Source: Luteimicrobium album (GTDB lineage Bacteria > Actinomycetota > Actinomycetes > Actinomycetales > Cellulomonadaceae). Taken from it: a DNA stretch of 64,000 nt. Positions 35,048 to 47,168 of the stretch are shown piece by piece; position 1 is the first letter of the stretch, and each line of letters begins with the position of its first letter. The DNA lies in the NCBI RefSeq assembly GCF_030161555.1, contig NZ_BSUK01000001.1:3348001-3412000 (forward strand), given 5' to 3'. The position numbers were made by a program, and so were the translations under genes. The notes under the pieces were generated by a model, which saw only the letters and a program-made list of their open reading frames with translations, was not told where the DNA came from and made no database searches.

Positions 35048-36298
35048 GTGACGTTCACCGCTCTGCATCGCGTCCTCGGGGTCGCGCCCGGACCACTGAC
35101 GATCGAGATGCTGGATGCTGCGGTAAGCGGTGGGGTCGTGGAGACAGACGACCTGGACTGGAAGTCGGAGCTCCCCGGCCAAGGGCTTGCCACAGACGGA
35201 CTTCCCCAAGGACGTCGCGGCGATGGCGAACAGTGGTGGCGGCGTCATCGTGTTCGGGGTGCGGGAGTCGCAGAAGGCGGCGACCGAACGGGTCGACGTG
35301 GGGGAGCTGACCGAAGCCTATGAGCGCTCTCTGCGCAGCGCGGCGATCACCGCTATCACGCCGCCGGTCTTCAGGCTCAACGTGCATCGCCTCGGTGACG
35401 AAGGCAACCGGGCGGTCGTCGTAGAGGTGCCTGCGAGCGTCGACGGGCCGCACCTGATCTACAAGAACGACTACTTCGCGGCGCCGGTGCGCAACGACTC
35501 GGACACCGTCTGGATGAAAGAGCGCCAGATCGAGGCGATGTACCGGGCCCGCTTCGAGGAGCGCCGGCACGCGACCGAAGCACTGGACTCGTTGTACGAC
35601 GAGGCCGCAGCGGGCCGGGACTCTGACAAGCGCGCCTGGCTGATCGCGGTGGCGCACCCGCGCATCCCTCGCTCCCGCGACCGTCTGACTCGTGAGGATG
35701 CTCGATCGGTGCTGACGAAGACCATGGGGCTGGCCCTCACCTACGCGGGGCGCGCAGGCATCCACCCGCTGGAGAACGTCGACCGGAACAATCCGCGTCC
35801 GGGACTGCGCCGTTGGGTCGCTGTGAACACGGCGACCGGTGAACGCTCAGTCTGGAGGAGGCGTGGCTGAGCGTCCACCATGACGGCTCGGTCACCGTCG
35901 CGACGGCCGTGGGCGGGCACCGGACGAGAATCGACGATTACTTCGACGGCTGGCAGGTCGAGTCTGCGGCCATCGAGTGCGCGATCGCCGATCTGATGGC
36001 ACTCGTGAGGACCACGGCGGAGGCCACCGACAACGACGAGTACGACGTGCGCCTCGGGATCAAGTGGACCGGCGAACGTTCGCTGGCGATCCTGACGAGG
36101 GACAGCATGGGCCTCGTCGACGACGAGGTCTCGACGCCGTTGCACCACTACACACCGGTCGAGACCACTGTGAATGCCGTCGAACCGGCGTTGGACTTCT
36201 TCTGGCACATTCACGACTTCGCTCAGGACGCCGTGAATCAGGGCGGCATCTCGAACGTGAGGATGATCCAGCCGCCCTCCCACGACGAGGCCGTGTAG
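35048..36298 (+). CDS. AlbA_2 (Schlafen-type) domain protein (two frame breaks)
   Basis: About 417 residues when repaired. The AlbA_2/Schlafen core is visible: DDLDWKSELP, then DFPKDVAAMANSGGGVIVFGV, YFAAPVRNDSDTVWM and RQIEAMYRARF. A C-terminal half (LEEAWLSVHHDGSVTVATAV, IKWTGERSLAILT, PALDFFWHIHDFAQDAV) has no recognised domain. Breaks: two C missing at 35173-35176 and one base near 35845-35855. AlbA_2 proteins occur as transcription regulators and in defence loci. Here it is flanked by IS481 and the toxin locus, so it is accessory DNA; the role is open. Confidence 0.7.
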
Positions 36299-36542
36299 AC
36301 CAAGGACCCCTGGCACTTGCGGACTCGCGCCTGTGGTCAGGCGCACATCAGCAGTTGCAGGTCCACAGCACGGCCAGACCAAGGTCGAGCCAGCCAAGGC
36401 GCTGTCTCATATGCTGAGATCTTCCGTCACGCGCAGAACGCCCAAATCTAGAGTCTGCCCACCGTTGCCGAGGTAAGCGCTGTGGCTTGCCTGACAGAAC
36501 TCTTTGGCAGTGTCGGAGCAAGGCAGCGGCGGAAGGCGGGAC
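36299..36542 (+). promoter_or_regulatory. Leader of the LamG/RHS locus
   Basis: A 244-base gap with noticeably lower GC than its surroundings. No hairpin or clear promoter consensus was found. The promoter of the LamG-RHS operon is expected here. A GGAAGG-like site precedes the ATG at 36543. Confidence 0.3.
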
Positions 36543-39500
36543 ATGGGCGCGAGGCGGCGACGGCTGGTCCGTGTGACGGGTGTGGTGGCAGTGGTGGCCT
36601 TGTCGGCCGGTGCGGCGTGGGCGGTTCTTCCCGATGACGCTGAGGATCCGGCTGCGGCCACCGCCGCGGACTGCTCCGCGACCGAGGTGGCGACGATGGG
36701 CGAGGCTGCAGAGCTCGCCGTTGCGTGTGGTCATGACGTAGCAGCGATCGAGAGCTACGACCCCTGGTCGTCGTTGCAGGCCACGCCCGACGGCTTCGTC
36801 CGACAGGTGGAGAACGCCGGCGCGGTGCGCACCGACCTCTCCGGCGCCTGGGAGCCCGTGGACCCGAGCATCGTGAAGGACCCACAGACTGGCGAGCTGA
36901 AGATCGCGTCGCCCGTCTACGACGTGAGCCTCGACGCGGATTCGCCCGAGAAGCTGATCTCGATGTCGACGGATGCGGGCTCGGTCTCGATGGGGCTGCC
37001 CCTCGACCTGGGCGAGTCCGTCGTTGAAGGTGCGAGCGTGTCCTGGCCGGTGCTGAATGCATCGGGGGAGGCGATCGACGGGGCCCTTGTGCGTGTTGAC
37101 GTCCAGCCCGACGCGACGGGCGTGACTCCCGTGGTCGAGGTCGCGAACCGTGACGCCTACGACGAGGTGGCGAAGTCCGCCGGTCCTGGCGGCCTCGCGT
37201 TCAGGGTGACGACGACCAGCGGGCTCACGGTGGCGCCATCGGGTTCGGCGGATGCAGGCTTCGAGGTCCGTGACGGCGTAGGCGAGAAGGTTTTCGAGGG
37301 CGGGCGGGCGCTGCAGTGGGACAGCTCGGGTGCGACCGAGCCAGGCGCGGCGGAGGAGCCGGAGCCTGTGCCGCCCGCGGCCGGGACAGTGCCCGATTCG
37401 GGCGCGTCGTTGGTCGACGGCGCCGAGGCTGCTCCGGGCCTGGAGCGGTCGGCCGGGGACACGGAGGCGAACCTGGAACTGACGACGCTGAGTGATCGAT
37501 CCCTGACGCTTTCCCCGATGAGGAGATGATCCGGGACGGGGGCACGACGTGGCCGGTGGCGATCGACCCGCCGATGTCGGGAATCTCGCGACACGAGTGG
37601 ACGGTCGTACGGTCGGGTTGGCCGACATCAACGAAGTACAAGTCCACGGCGTCGGAAGGCGTGGGGTTGTGTGACGTCCAGGCAGACTCGTCATGCAACC
37701 TGGACAACAAGCAGCGGATGATCTGGGAGTTCACGGGGCTGAGCACAGCATCGCTCGCGGCCGGCGACATCATCTCGGCGACATTCAAGGCTTACGGAAC
37801 CCACTCGTACGACTGTGCGGGAAACAGCCTGCAGCTGCACTTGATGTCTGCGGGGATCAGCTCGTCTACGACATGGAACAACCAGCCCTCCTCGAAGCTC
37901 TACCTGGACTCGCAGTACCCCGTGATCCGCGAAGGTCAGTGCGGCAAGCCGGGCTGGACGAGCTGGGACGCGACGAGCGGCGCGAAAGAGATCGCGGGCA
38001 GCTCGGACACCATGGTCCTTGAGCTGAAGTCCCCGACCGAGTCGACGATGTCGTCGTGGCGCCGCTACTACCTCTACAACGCGTCGCTCGAGATCAAGTA
38101 CAACCGTGCACCGACGAAGCCGTCGAGCATGAAGACGCTGGTCGGTGCGACGAACGAAGGGTGCACGACGGGGTCGGGACGTCCCCTGCTCACCAGCACC
38201 ACTCCCAAGCTGTCGGTCGTCGCGAAGGACCCCGACGGCCAGAACGTCGCGGTGACGTTCGAGGTGTACAAGGGGACGCGCTGACATGGTCGGCCACGAC
38301 CACGGGGCAGGCATCGGGTGCGACGCACACCGTTTCGGTGGCGTCGGGGAAGCTGGCTTCCGGTTCGACGTACAAGTGGCGTGCGCGAGGCCATGACAAC
38401 GACGCGGACTCCGCGAAATACTCGTCCTGGGCGGGCTGGTGCGAGTTCACGATCGACACCAGCAAGCCCGCTGCCCCGACCATCACTCCGGTTGAGCCGA
38501 CGGGTGCTAACTCGTCGATTCGTGCCGTCTACGTCACGGACATCGAACGCGGTGGCAAAGGCCAGAAGGGCTGCTTCAAGATCAGCCGCGGGTCGTCGTC
38601 GGATGTGGACCACTTCGAGTACGGGTTCGACGTGGAGACATACCCGTCGTCGGTGACGCCCGGCAGTGATGGTTCTGCGCAGGTGTGTGTCTCGCCCACC
38701 ACGGAAGGTCCGAAGTTCGTCCTGGCGCGCTCTGAGGACAAGGCCGGCAACATCTCGGCGTCCCGCCGATACGAGTATGTCGTCGCGACCGCACGCGAAG
38801 ACGGGATCTGGAACTTCGACACCAAGAAGAGTCCGGTCCCCGACATCTCGCACAAGGACACCGGCGAGGCGAACCCGGCTGGCGAGCTGACCGTCGCAGG
38901 CGCCACGTGGGTCACCGGACCCCACACGCTGTTCGACTCGCGGGACGGGGACTGGGCGCTCAACTTCGACGGCGTCAACGACGAGGCATTCACCGACTCC
39001 CCGGTCTTCGACACGACTCAGAGCTTCGTGGTCAGCGCGCACGTGCGCCTCGACGAGGGGACGAAGTGGCATACCGCGATCATCCAGGAAGGTGCCTGGA
39101 AGAACGCGTGGCGCGTCGGGTACCGGCCCAGCGGGTGTGAGGCGTACGAGCCGGCGGGCTGGACGGGCGGGTGCTGGGTATTCGTGATGTACGCGACCGA
39201 GGGCGGCACGTGGAAGGCCGTGTACTCCACGGTCCATCCGAAGGTCGGGCAGTGGACCCACCTGACGGCGGAGTTCGACCAGCCCGAGAAGAAGGTCCGG
39301 CTCTGGACGTGCGACATCGGCACTCCTGAAGACCCAGCTCCCGGCGAAGCCATTGAGGCCGTGGCGGCCTCACCGAACCCGATGTGGCGTGCAGCAGGGC
39401 CGGTCGTGGTGGGCCGCGGGCAGATCGACGGCGCGAAGTCGGACTGGTGGGACGGACAGATCGACAACGTCCGGATCTTCAAGGGAGAGGTCGTCGCAGC

Positions 39501-39594
39501 GGCCAAGGTGCGTCGCATGTGCCAGGGGGCCGAGGCCAACGACTTCAGCACGGGTGAGACCGCGCTGGACCCGACGACAAAGGCCGGCCAGTGA
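36543..39594 (+). CDS. Secreted DNRLRE/LamG-domain protein, first gene of the RHS locus (two frame breaks)
   Basis: About 1017 residues after repair. Signal anchor: MGARRRRLVRVTGVVAVVAL then SAGAAWAVLPDD. A long exported N-terminal region (AIESYDPWSSLQATPDGFVR, ending LTLSPDEEMIRDGGTTWPVA) leads to a DNRLRE domain (AGDIISATFKAYGTHSYDCAG, TTWNNQPSSK, TSWDATSGAKEIAG). An Ig/fibronectin-like stretch (SGSTYKWRARGHDNDADSAK) and a LamG jellyroll (LNFDGVNDEAFTDSPVFDTT, GQIDNVRIFKGEV) follow. C is missing at 37513-37516 and G at 38272-38275. The stop overlaps the RHS start (GTGA). Likely surface partner of the RHS protein. Confidence 0.82.
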
Positions 39595-42500
39595 CGCGCC
39601 GCGCGAACGTGAAGGTGGCAGGGATGAGGAGAAGGTTCGTGCGGCGTCCCGCAGGGCTGGCGCTCGTGGCGGGCGTAGTGGTGCTGGCGCTCGGGGTGGA
39701 TCCGGGGTCGCTGGCGTCCGCGGTGACCCGTCTGGTCACCGAGGACGTGGGCGCGGTCGACGACCTGCAGACCCGTGAGGACAACTTCAAGGACGTCGTC
39801 GGAGGTCTCGACATCGGCAGCGGGGTGGATGCCACGCCGATCACCGGGGACGCCTGGGTACCGGCACCTGATGACGACGAGTCCGACCTGCCTTCGGACC
39901 TGCCCGAGGCCGGCCAGCAGACGGTCGCCCTCGCGGCTGGCACGGAATCCACCGAGCCAGCGGTGTTCCGCGCGGCGACCGTGGCGGACGCCGAGGAGTC
40001 CGACGGTGTCGATGTCACGGTGGGCGGGCTCCCGCTCACGGTCGCCCCGGTCGCAGATGCGGCCACACCGGACGCCGTGACCATTCGCGTCGCGGACCAG
40101 ATCGAGAGTGCCGCGGCAGGGGTGACGGGTGTGATGCTCGACCTGTCCGACGCCTCCGAGGCGCCGCGGGCCGAGGCGACACGGATCCAGGTCTCCCTCG
40201 ACTACAGCAAGTTCGCCGGCCTCGCCGGCGGCGACTGGGCGTCGCGTCTTCACCTGGTCCAGATCCCGGCGTGCGCACACGACACGCCGGCGGACCCTCG
40301 TGCCGTGTGGTCCCGGTGGGGTCCACGAACGACTTGACCGACGAGACCGTCACGGCGACGGTGGTTCTTTCACCGGCTGCCAGCGGGACGCAGCCGGCCT
40401 CCGCGTCGACCAGCTCCAACGCGATTTTCAGCGCAGCGTCCTTCAGCAACGTCCAGACGGCCCAGACGGCGCAGGCCAGCAGTGCGACGACGCTCGCTCT
40501 GGTCGCGGGCGCCTCGGGCTCGGCGGGCAACTGGGGTGCGACGAGCCTCGCGTCGTCCGCGTGATGGGGTACCTCCGGTGCGACGGGTGCGTTCACGTGG
40601 TCCTATCCGCTGCGCTTCCCGGCGGTCCCTGCGGGCCCGAGCCCTGACCTCGCGCTGTCGTATTCCTCGGCCGCATCTGACGGACGAGTGGCCTCCACGA
40701 ACAACCAAACGTCGTGGGTCGGCGAGGGCTTCGACCTCACGTCGAGCTACGTGGAGCGCAAGTACGTGCCGTGCTTCGACGACCGCGACCCCGCAGACAC
40801 GACGGGGGACTCGGCCAAGGAGACACCGAACAACGCCGACCTGGAGACCGGTGACCTGTGCTGGGGCGGGGAGAACGCGTCCCTGGTCCTGAACGGGTCC
40901 GCGGTCGAGCTCGTCAAGGACGCCTCCACCGGCGAGTGGCACCCCAAGACCGAGGACGGGGCGAAGGTCGAGCTCAAGACCGGGGGCTGGAACGACGACG
41001 AGGTCGGTCACCAGTACTGGGTCGTGACGGCCGGCGACGGCACGAAGTACTACTTCGGCCGGGACAAGCGGTCAGCGGATGACGCGAGCCTCGGGTCAGC
41101 ATGGTCCGTGCCCGTTTACGGCAACCACCCCGGCGAGCCGTGCCATGCCGACACGTTCAAGGCGTCGTCGTGCAAGCAGACCTGGCGCTGGAACCTCGAC
41201 TACGTCGTCGACCCGTCAGGCAACACGATGACCTACCGTTACGCGCCGGAGACCGCCGCGTACCAGAAGGTGCAGGGCCCCGACCTGGCGACGTACACGT
41301 CGGGCGGCCGGCTGATGAAGATCGAGTACGGCACACGCAGCGGCGACCTGACTGCAGCGGCCCCCGCCGTGGTCGAGTTCACCGCCGCCACGCGGTGCGA
41401 GGCGAAGTCCGGTGTGGACTGCTCTGCGTCGAAGATGCTCTCGAACAAGGCCAGCTGGCCGGACGCGCCCACCGACCTGTACTGCGCTGCGGACGCTGAC
41501 ACGTGCCCGACCCAGTACAGCCCGGTGTTCTTCGACCGGTACCGGCTGACCAAGATCACCACGAAGAGCTACGACGGATCGACCTACCAGCCGGTGGACT
41601 CCTGGACCCTGACCCAGTCATACCTGAGCCCGAACGACGGCTCTGCCGGAAAGGGTGGCACGGGCAAGATCTTGTGGCTGAAGTCCATCGTCCACACCGG
41701 GCTTGGCGGCACCGCGAGTACCAGCGATGACATCACCTTGCCGGCGGTCCTCTTCGACAAGGTCATGCTGAAGAACAGGGTCAACTCGGTGACGGCCGGT
41801 CCGCCGTCGATGTGGCGACCGCGCGTGTCGTCGATCCGCAGCGAGTCCGGGGCTCTGACCTCGGTCAACTACAGCGACGGCACCGACTGCACGCCCACCA
41901 CTCTCCCGGCGGACCCCAAGACCAACACGAATCTCTGCTTCCCGGTGAACTGGGACCCCGACGGCGAGACCAAGAACGCTCCCGAGTGGTTCCACAAGTA
42001 CGTGGTCGAGTCGATCGTCGAGAACGGCGCCGCGCCGAACCAGGGCAGCAACACGCTCGTCACGGGCAGCGCCCAGATCACGACCACCTACTCCTACTCG
42101 GGCGGCGCGGGATGGGCCAAGCCCACGGGCGCGCTCCTGAAACCGAAGCAGCTCACGTACTCCGACTTCCGCGGGTACCCGACGGTCACCACGACCGTGG
42201 GTGAGGGCGGCGACGCCACGAGCACGCAGACCCAGTACTTCCGAGGGCTGGGTGGCGACGTGGCGGCGGGACCCGACGGGTACGGGGTGAACGCGACCGA
42301 TGACTCGAACCTCGAGGGGCAGGTGTTCTCCACCAGTCAGCGCAATGGCACCAAGACCGTGTCCCAGACCGTGACCGTGCCCAGCGGGATCACGACCACG
42401 GCGACCGACAAGGACGGGACCAAGGCCACCAGGATCGCAAAGTCCACGACCTATGGCTTCACGTTCGGGCAGGACGGCGCGGTCGACCAGCGCACGAAGT

Positions 42501-45500
42501 CGGTCACTAGCTTCGATGCCCACGCTCAGGTCTCGGCCGTCGACGACGCCGGCGACGTCACCACGACGTCAGACGACCAGTGCACCCGCACCACCTACGC
42601 CCATGTGGACAACGACGCGCTGGCGGACGCCAACATGATCGCCCTGCCCGCGCGCACCGAGGTCGTGTCTGTGGCGTGCGGAACCACACCGAGCCGCCCG
42701 AAGGACGTCATCTCCGACTCCTTGTCGACCTACGACTCCAAGGGCCGGGTCCTCGAGGCCTGGGGTGTCCAGGCCGACCTGAACCGGTCGACCGGCACGC
42801 TCGACCCCGCGACCCACGCCGGCTACACCATGACCCAGACCGTGGTCTCCTACGACGATCGGGGTAGGCCGACTGCGACCAAGGACGCTCTGGGCCGGCA
42901 GACCGCCATCGCCTACACCCAGTCCGGAGGTGGGCTGCTTCAGCAGGTCGTCACGACCAGCCCCGACCCGGACGGCGCGGGTGCCCTCACCGGGATGACC
43001 TCGACCACGGTCTACAACCCGTTGACGGGGACGGTCACTGAGACCCGCGACACCAACGGGAAGAAGACGACCGGGACCTACGACGCGCTCGGTCGTCTCA
43101 AGGACGTGCGCAACCCGGACCGGCAGGGTGCCTCGGTGCCCTCGACCGCCTACGAGTACGCCGTCCACGAGAACGGCCTCAACTCGGTCGTCACCAAGGC
43201 GATCGGTGCGGACGGGAAGACCCAGCACACCTCGAGCGTGCTCTACGACGGGCTGATGCGGCAGTTCCAGACGCAGACGGAGTCCGCCGACGCGGGCGAC
43301 TCGCAGAAGGACTCCGCGGCCACGCGTGGACGGGTCGTGCAGCACACCTACTACGACTCCGCCGGCCGGGTCCAGAGCCAGACCGACCAGTGGTGGGCCA
43401 AGGGAGCGCCCTCCGCGTCAGCCGTGACTCCACCGGTCGTCCCGGTCGCCCACACCACCTACGTATATGACGGTGCCGGCCGAGTCACCGACCAGATCCT
43501 GTGGAACGGGACCGACTCCAACCCGGACTACGAGCAGTGGCGAACGGTCACCGACTACGACGGCCGCTACACGACCGTCGTCCCGCCCGCTGGAGGAACC
43601 GCCACCACCACGGTGGCCGACGCACGCGGGCGCACGACCGGGCTGTGGGAGCACTTGGCACGGCCTGCGGTGACCAAGGGGGCACCCACCAAGCCGAGCA
43701 CCCTGGGCGGGTTCGACCCCGCACTCTCGCTGCGTCGTCGTACCAGGCCACCAGCTACACCCTCGACGCGTCAGGTCAGCTGACCACGATGAAGGACCCG
43801 AAGGGCAACACCTGGTCCTACAGCTACGACTTCGCCGGGCAGCAGATCAAGGCCGACGATCCTGACGCCGGGGTCGCCGCCACGACCTACGACGCGGCCG
43901 GTCAGGTCACGTCGACCACGGACGCGACGGGCAAGAAGCTCACCTACGCCTACGACGGGATCGGACGCCCGACCACGGCCAGCGAGGGCAGCACCGTGCG
44001 GTCCAAGTGGACGTACGACACCGCCAAGGACACGGCCGGCAAGGTCCTGCTCGGGCAGGTCGCCTCCTCGACCAGGTACGTCGACAGCGCCGCCTACACG
44101 ACGTCCGTGCCGACCTACGACGACGCATACCGGCCGCTCGCCACCACGGTGACGCTCCCCGCTACCGGCGACCTCGCGAAGCTCACGGCGCGCTCGTTCA
44201 CCACGAAGTACACCTACACCGCAGACGGGCAGGTCGCCTCGACCACGCTCCCGAAGATCACCACCGGAGGCTCCTCTGGCGGCTCCGCGGTGCTGGGCCA
44301 GGAGAAGGTCACCACCTACTACGACACCGCGTCCCAGGCCCGGTGGATGGGCGGCGGCTTCGGGTGGGGCACCTACGTCGCCGAGTCCCGGTTCTCCGCC
44401 TACGGCCAGCCGCTCGCGATCGACCTGGGCAACACCTACGGTGCTGTCGCGTCCTACCGGTACGACGAAGTCACCCGCCGCCTGACCAGCGTCGCGCTCA
44501 AGCGCGAGCAGATCACCGGCACCGACCTCGCCGTGAGCTACAAGTACGACGCCGCGGGCAACGTCACGTCCGTCACGGACCAGCCCACGAACGGCGCCCT
44601 CGGTGGCACGGCCGGGCAGGACAACCAGTGTTTCAGGTACGACGGGCTGCAACGACTGACGACAGCGTGGACGGCCAAGACTGCGGGCGACTGTTCTCTT
44701 GCGCCGAGCCAGGTGACTGCGGCGAAGGTCGGGGGAGCCGCGCCGTACTGGACCGAGTACTCCTACGACCCGTTGGGTAACCGGACCGTCAAGACCGACC
44801 ACGCCACGGACGGGTCGACTGGCACAACGATGACCCGGTCCACCTATGGGCAGTCCGCTGGTCCGCATGCGCTCACGTCGACCACGGTGTCGACGAACGG
44901 CGGCACGGCGGTCGCTGGTGCGATGTTCGGCTATGACGGGGCGGGTCAACAGACGTCGCGGCATGTGCCGGGGGCGTCGGCATTCACCATGTCCTGGGAT
45001 GCTGGCGGTTCGCTCACGCAGATCGCGGCGACGGGCGCGGGTGAGGAGTCCGACCCAGGGCTGGATGAGGGTGAGGCGTCGTTCGTGTACGACGCGGACG
45101 GGAACCGGGTCTCTCGCACGGATGCGGGTGGGACAACGGTGTATCTGCCGGGTGGGCAGGAGTTCCACGTCGATTCTGACGGCGGGGTGAGCGCGACCCG
45201 GTACTACAGCTTCGCGGGCCAGACGGTCGCGGTGCGCACCGACCGGGGCCTGGGCGGAGTGACGTCGCTGGTCACTGACCCGCACGGCACCACGTTGGCG
45301 GCGGTCCCGAACACGACCTGGACGACGACGAGCGTGGAGCGGTTCTTCACCGACCCGTTCGGGGCCGTGCGCGGTCCGTCGACGATCGAGACCGTTCCCG
45401 GGGACCGGCAGTTCCTGGGCAAGACGCGGGACGAGTCGACCGGTCTGACGTTGCTCGGGGCCCGGTACTACGACGAGACCACTGGGACCTTCATCTCGGT

Positions 45501-46437
45501 CGACCCGCTGCTGAGCCCGACGGACCCCCAGCACTGGAACGGGTACGCGTACGCGCGCAACAACCCGCTGACCTACTCCGATCCCGACGGGCGGATCCCG
45601 GTGCCCTACGCCTACGGCGACGCCCTGATTCCGGGGCGGCCCGTACCGACGGCCTCCGCAAACCAGCACACCGCATCCAAGACGCACCAGTCCGACACCC
45701 CGACCAGTACCGCCCGCCGCGCAAACGCGAGCGTGGGGACCAGCACCGTGACGAACTCGTACCTGGGCGGCGCCGGCAACAAGCCCGCTTCGGCGGCGCC
45801 TGTGCAGGTCTCGTACCCCGCGTCCGCCGCGGGCGCATACGACCCGAATCGCGAGTTCCATGACCGTCCACAGAACGTCTTCGAGTGGGCGATCTGGTAT
45901 GCGTTCGGCTTCGACGACATGGAGAAGTGTGACGCGGGCTCCAACTTCTCCTGCGTGATGGCCATGGCGTCGGTCGTGACAGTCCCGATCGGCGGACTCG
46001 AGGGTATCGGTGCCAAGGCAGTCGAGAAGGTCGGCGCCAAGACGGCCGCCAAGGTCGTGGAGAAGGCCGCAGCGAAGAAGGCGACGAGTACCGTCCTGGC
46101 CAACAAGGCTGCCGGAGACGCTGCTCGGGACTCGATAGCCGCGGTACACCCAGGCTCTGCAATTGAGCAATCATTCCAAACCGAATTTGGGGTTCGTCGA
46201 ATTGACGTCTTCACCGGGTCTGGCACGGGGATCGAGTCCAAGGTGGGGCGAACATCTCTCTCAGCGTCGACCCGGTCTCAGATCGCCAAAGACTCCTGGC
46301 TGATGGAGAATAACCCCGAGGTCGGCGGAATCGAATGGGTCTTCACGCGGAGTGGCGTGACTGGGCGCCTCGGCCCGACCAAGCCGCTCCAGAACGCCTT
46401 GACGGAGGCGCGGATACCATGGACCGTGATCCCGTGA
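39591..46437 (+). CDS. RHS/YD-repeat polymorphic toxin with nuclease-like C-terminus (frame breaks and one in-frame TGA)
   Basis: About 2280 residues once repaired. The N-terminus has a signal segment (PAGLALVAGVVVLALGV) and a TcB/SpvB-like start (GAFTWSYPLRFPAVPAGPSP, LALSYSSAASDGRVAS). Many YD repeats follow (TTYDAAGQVTSTTDATGKKL, KYDAAGNVTSVTD), then the RHS core end LLGARYYDETTGTFISVDPL and NPLTYSDPDG. The variable tip after about 45600 ends in a domain with RRIDVFTGSGTGIESKVGRT, a possible PD-ExK nuclease. C is missing at 40295-40297 and 43717-43720; TGA 40562-40564 is in frame. Start GTG 39591 (or ATG 39624). Confidence 0.85.
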
Positions 46438-47054
46438 CGATCGACTGGGCTGGCTACCAGCCGTACCGTACCGGCAGCACCAAACCGCCAAAGGCGCTCT
46501 CCCGCAAGGAGGCGCGCCGGGTCTACGAGCACTGCATGGCGTCCCGGCCCCAGCGGCGCGAGATGCTGGCACGGCTGCTGGGGTCCAGCGGGATTGCGCT
46601 CGCGGCTTCCGACTCGGGAATTCAGGAACTCAATGACTGGTTCCTCCAGCACCTTGAACCTGACCCCGATCGGCCCGGCCGTCTTGGCGGAGAGTGGTAC
46701 TCCGTCTGTCACGACATTGGGCTCTTCCTCGGCGACACTATGATCGAACGTCATCCCAAGCTGCATTGGGAGTTTTTCGTCTGGGGAAAGACCAGCAATG
46801 CGTTCCAGCGGCACGTGATTATGGGGTTCAGTACAGAAGATCCCAAGCGCCACACAAATCTTGACATCGACGGTAGCGTTGCAACTTATGGGCACAGAGT
46901 CGTTGAGAGTAGAGGATCGGTGCCTACGTATGGAACGGTCACCGTACGTGGGGTCGAGCTCGATGTGAACGCCGTAGCAGCTCGTCACCGGGCACGCGCG
47001 GTCGAGACAGACGCGTTCCACCGCTGGTTGCAGACAGCCGCACGAAGGGCCTAG
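46419..47054 (+). CDS. Candidate immunity protein for the RHS toxin
   Basis: A 211-residue soluble protein starting MDRDPVTIDWAGYQPYRTGS. Its ATG lies 19 bases before the toxin stop in another frame, the tight overlap typical of toxin-immunity pairs. Features: a Lys/Arg-rich helix (LSRKEARRVYEHCMASRPQR), then a central region WYSVCHDIGLFLGDTMIERH and LHWEFFVWGKTSNAFQRHVI, and a C-terminal helix (DAFHRWLQTAARRA). Base composition is visibly lower in GC than the core genes. No family was recognised; the assignment rests on position. Confidence 0.7.
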   Translation: MDRDPVTIDWAGYQPYRTGSTKPPKALSRKEARRVYEHCMASRPQRREMLARLLGSSGIALAASDSGIQELNDWFLQHLEPDPDRPGRLGGEWYSVCHDIGLFLGDTMIERHPKLHWEFFVWGKTSNAFQRHVIMGFSTEDPKRHTNLDIDGSVATYGHRVVESRGSVPTYGTVTVRGVELDVNAVAARHRARAVETDAFHRWLQTAARRA

Positions 47055-47168
47055 TTAGGGCCATCCCTGTTGTCATGGAACAAGGCTCGTGGTGCCTCGC
47101 GACCTCTAGCCGTGGTCTGCGCTCGCCTGGCGCGGGTTCGATCTCGGGGCATACGAGCGGCTTTTGTA

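Noticed and set aside
40562..40564. TGA in the RHS gene as a selenocysteine codon
   Set aside because: No selenoprotein family involves RHS shells and no Sec machinery is visible; substitution or error is simpler.
43771..46170. A 799-codon minus-strand frame opposite the RHS gene
   Set aside because: Shadow of the RHS repeats; no recognisable domain.
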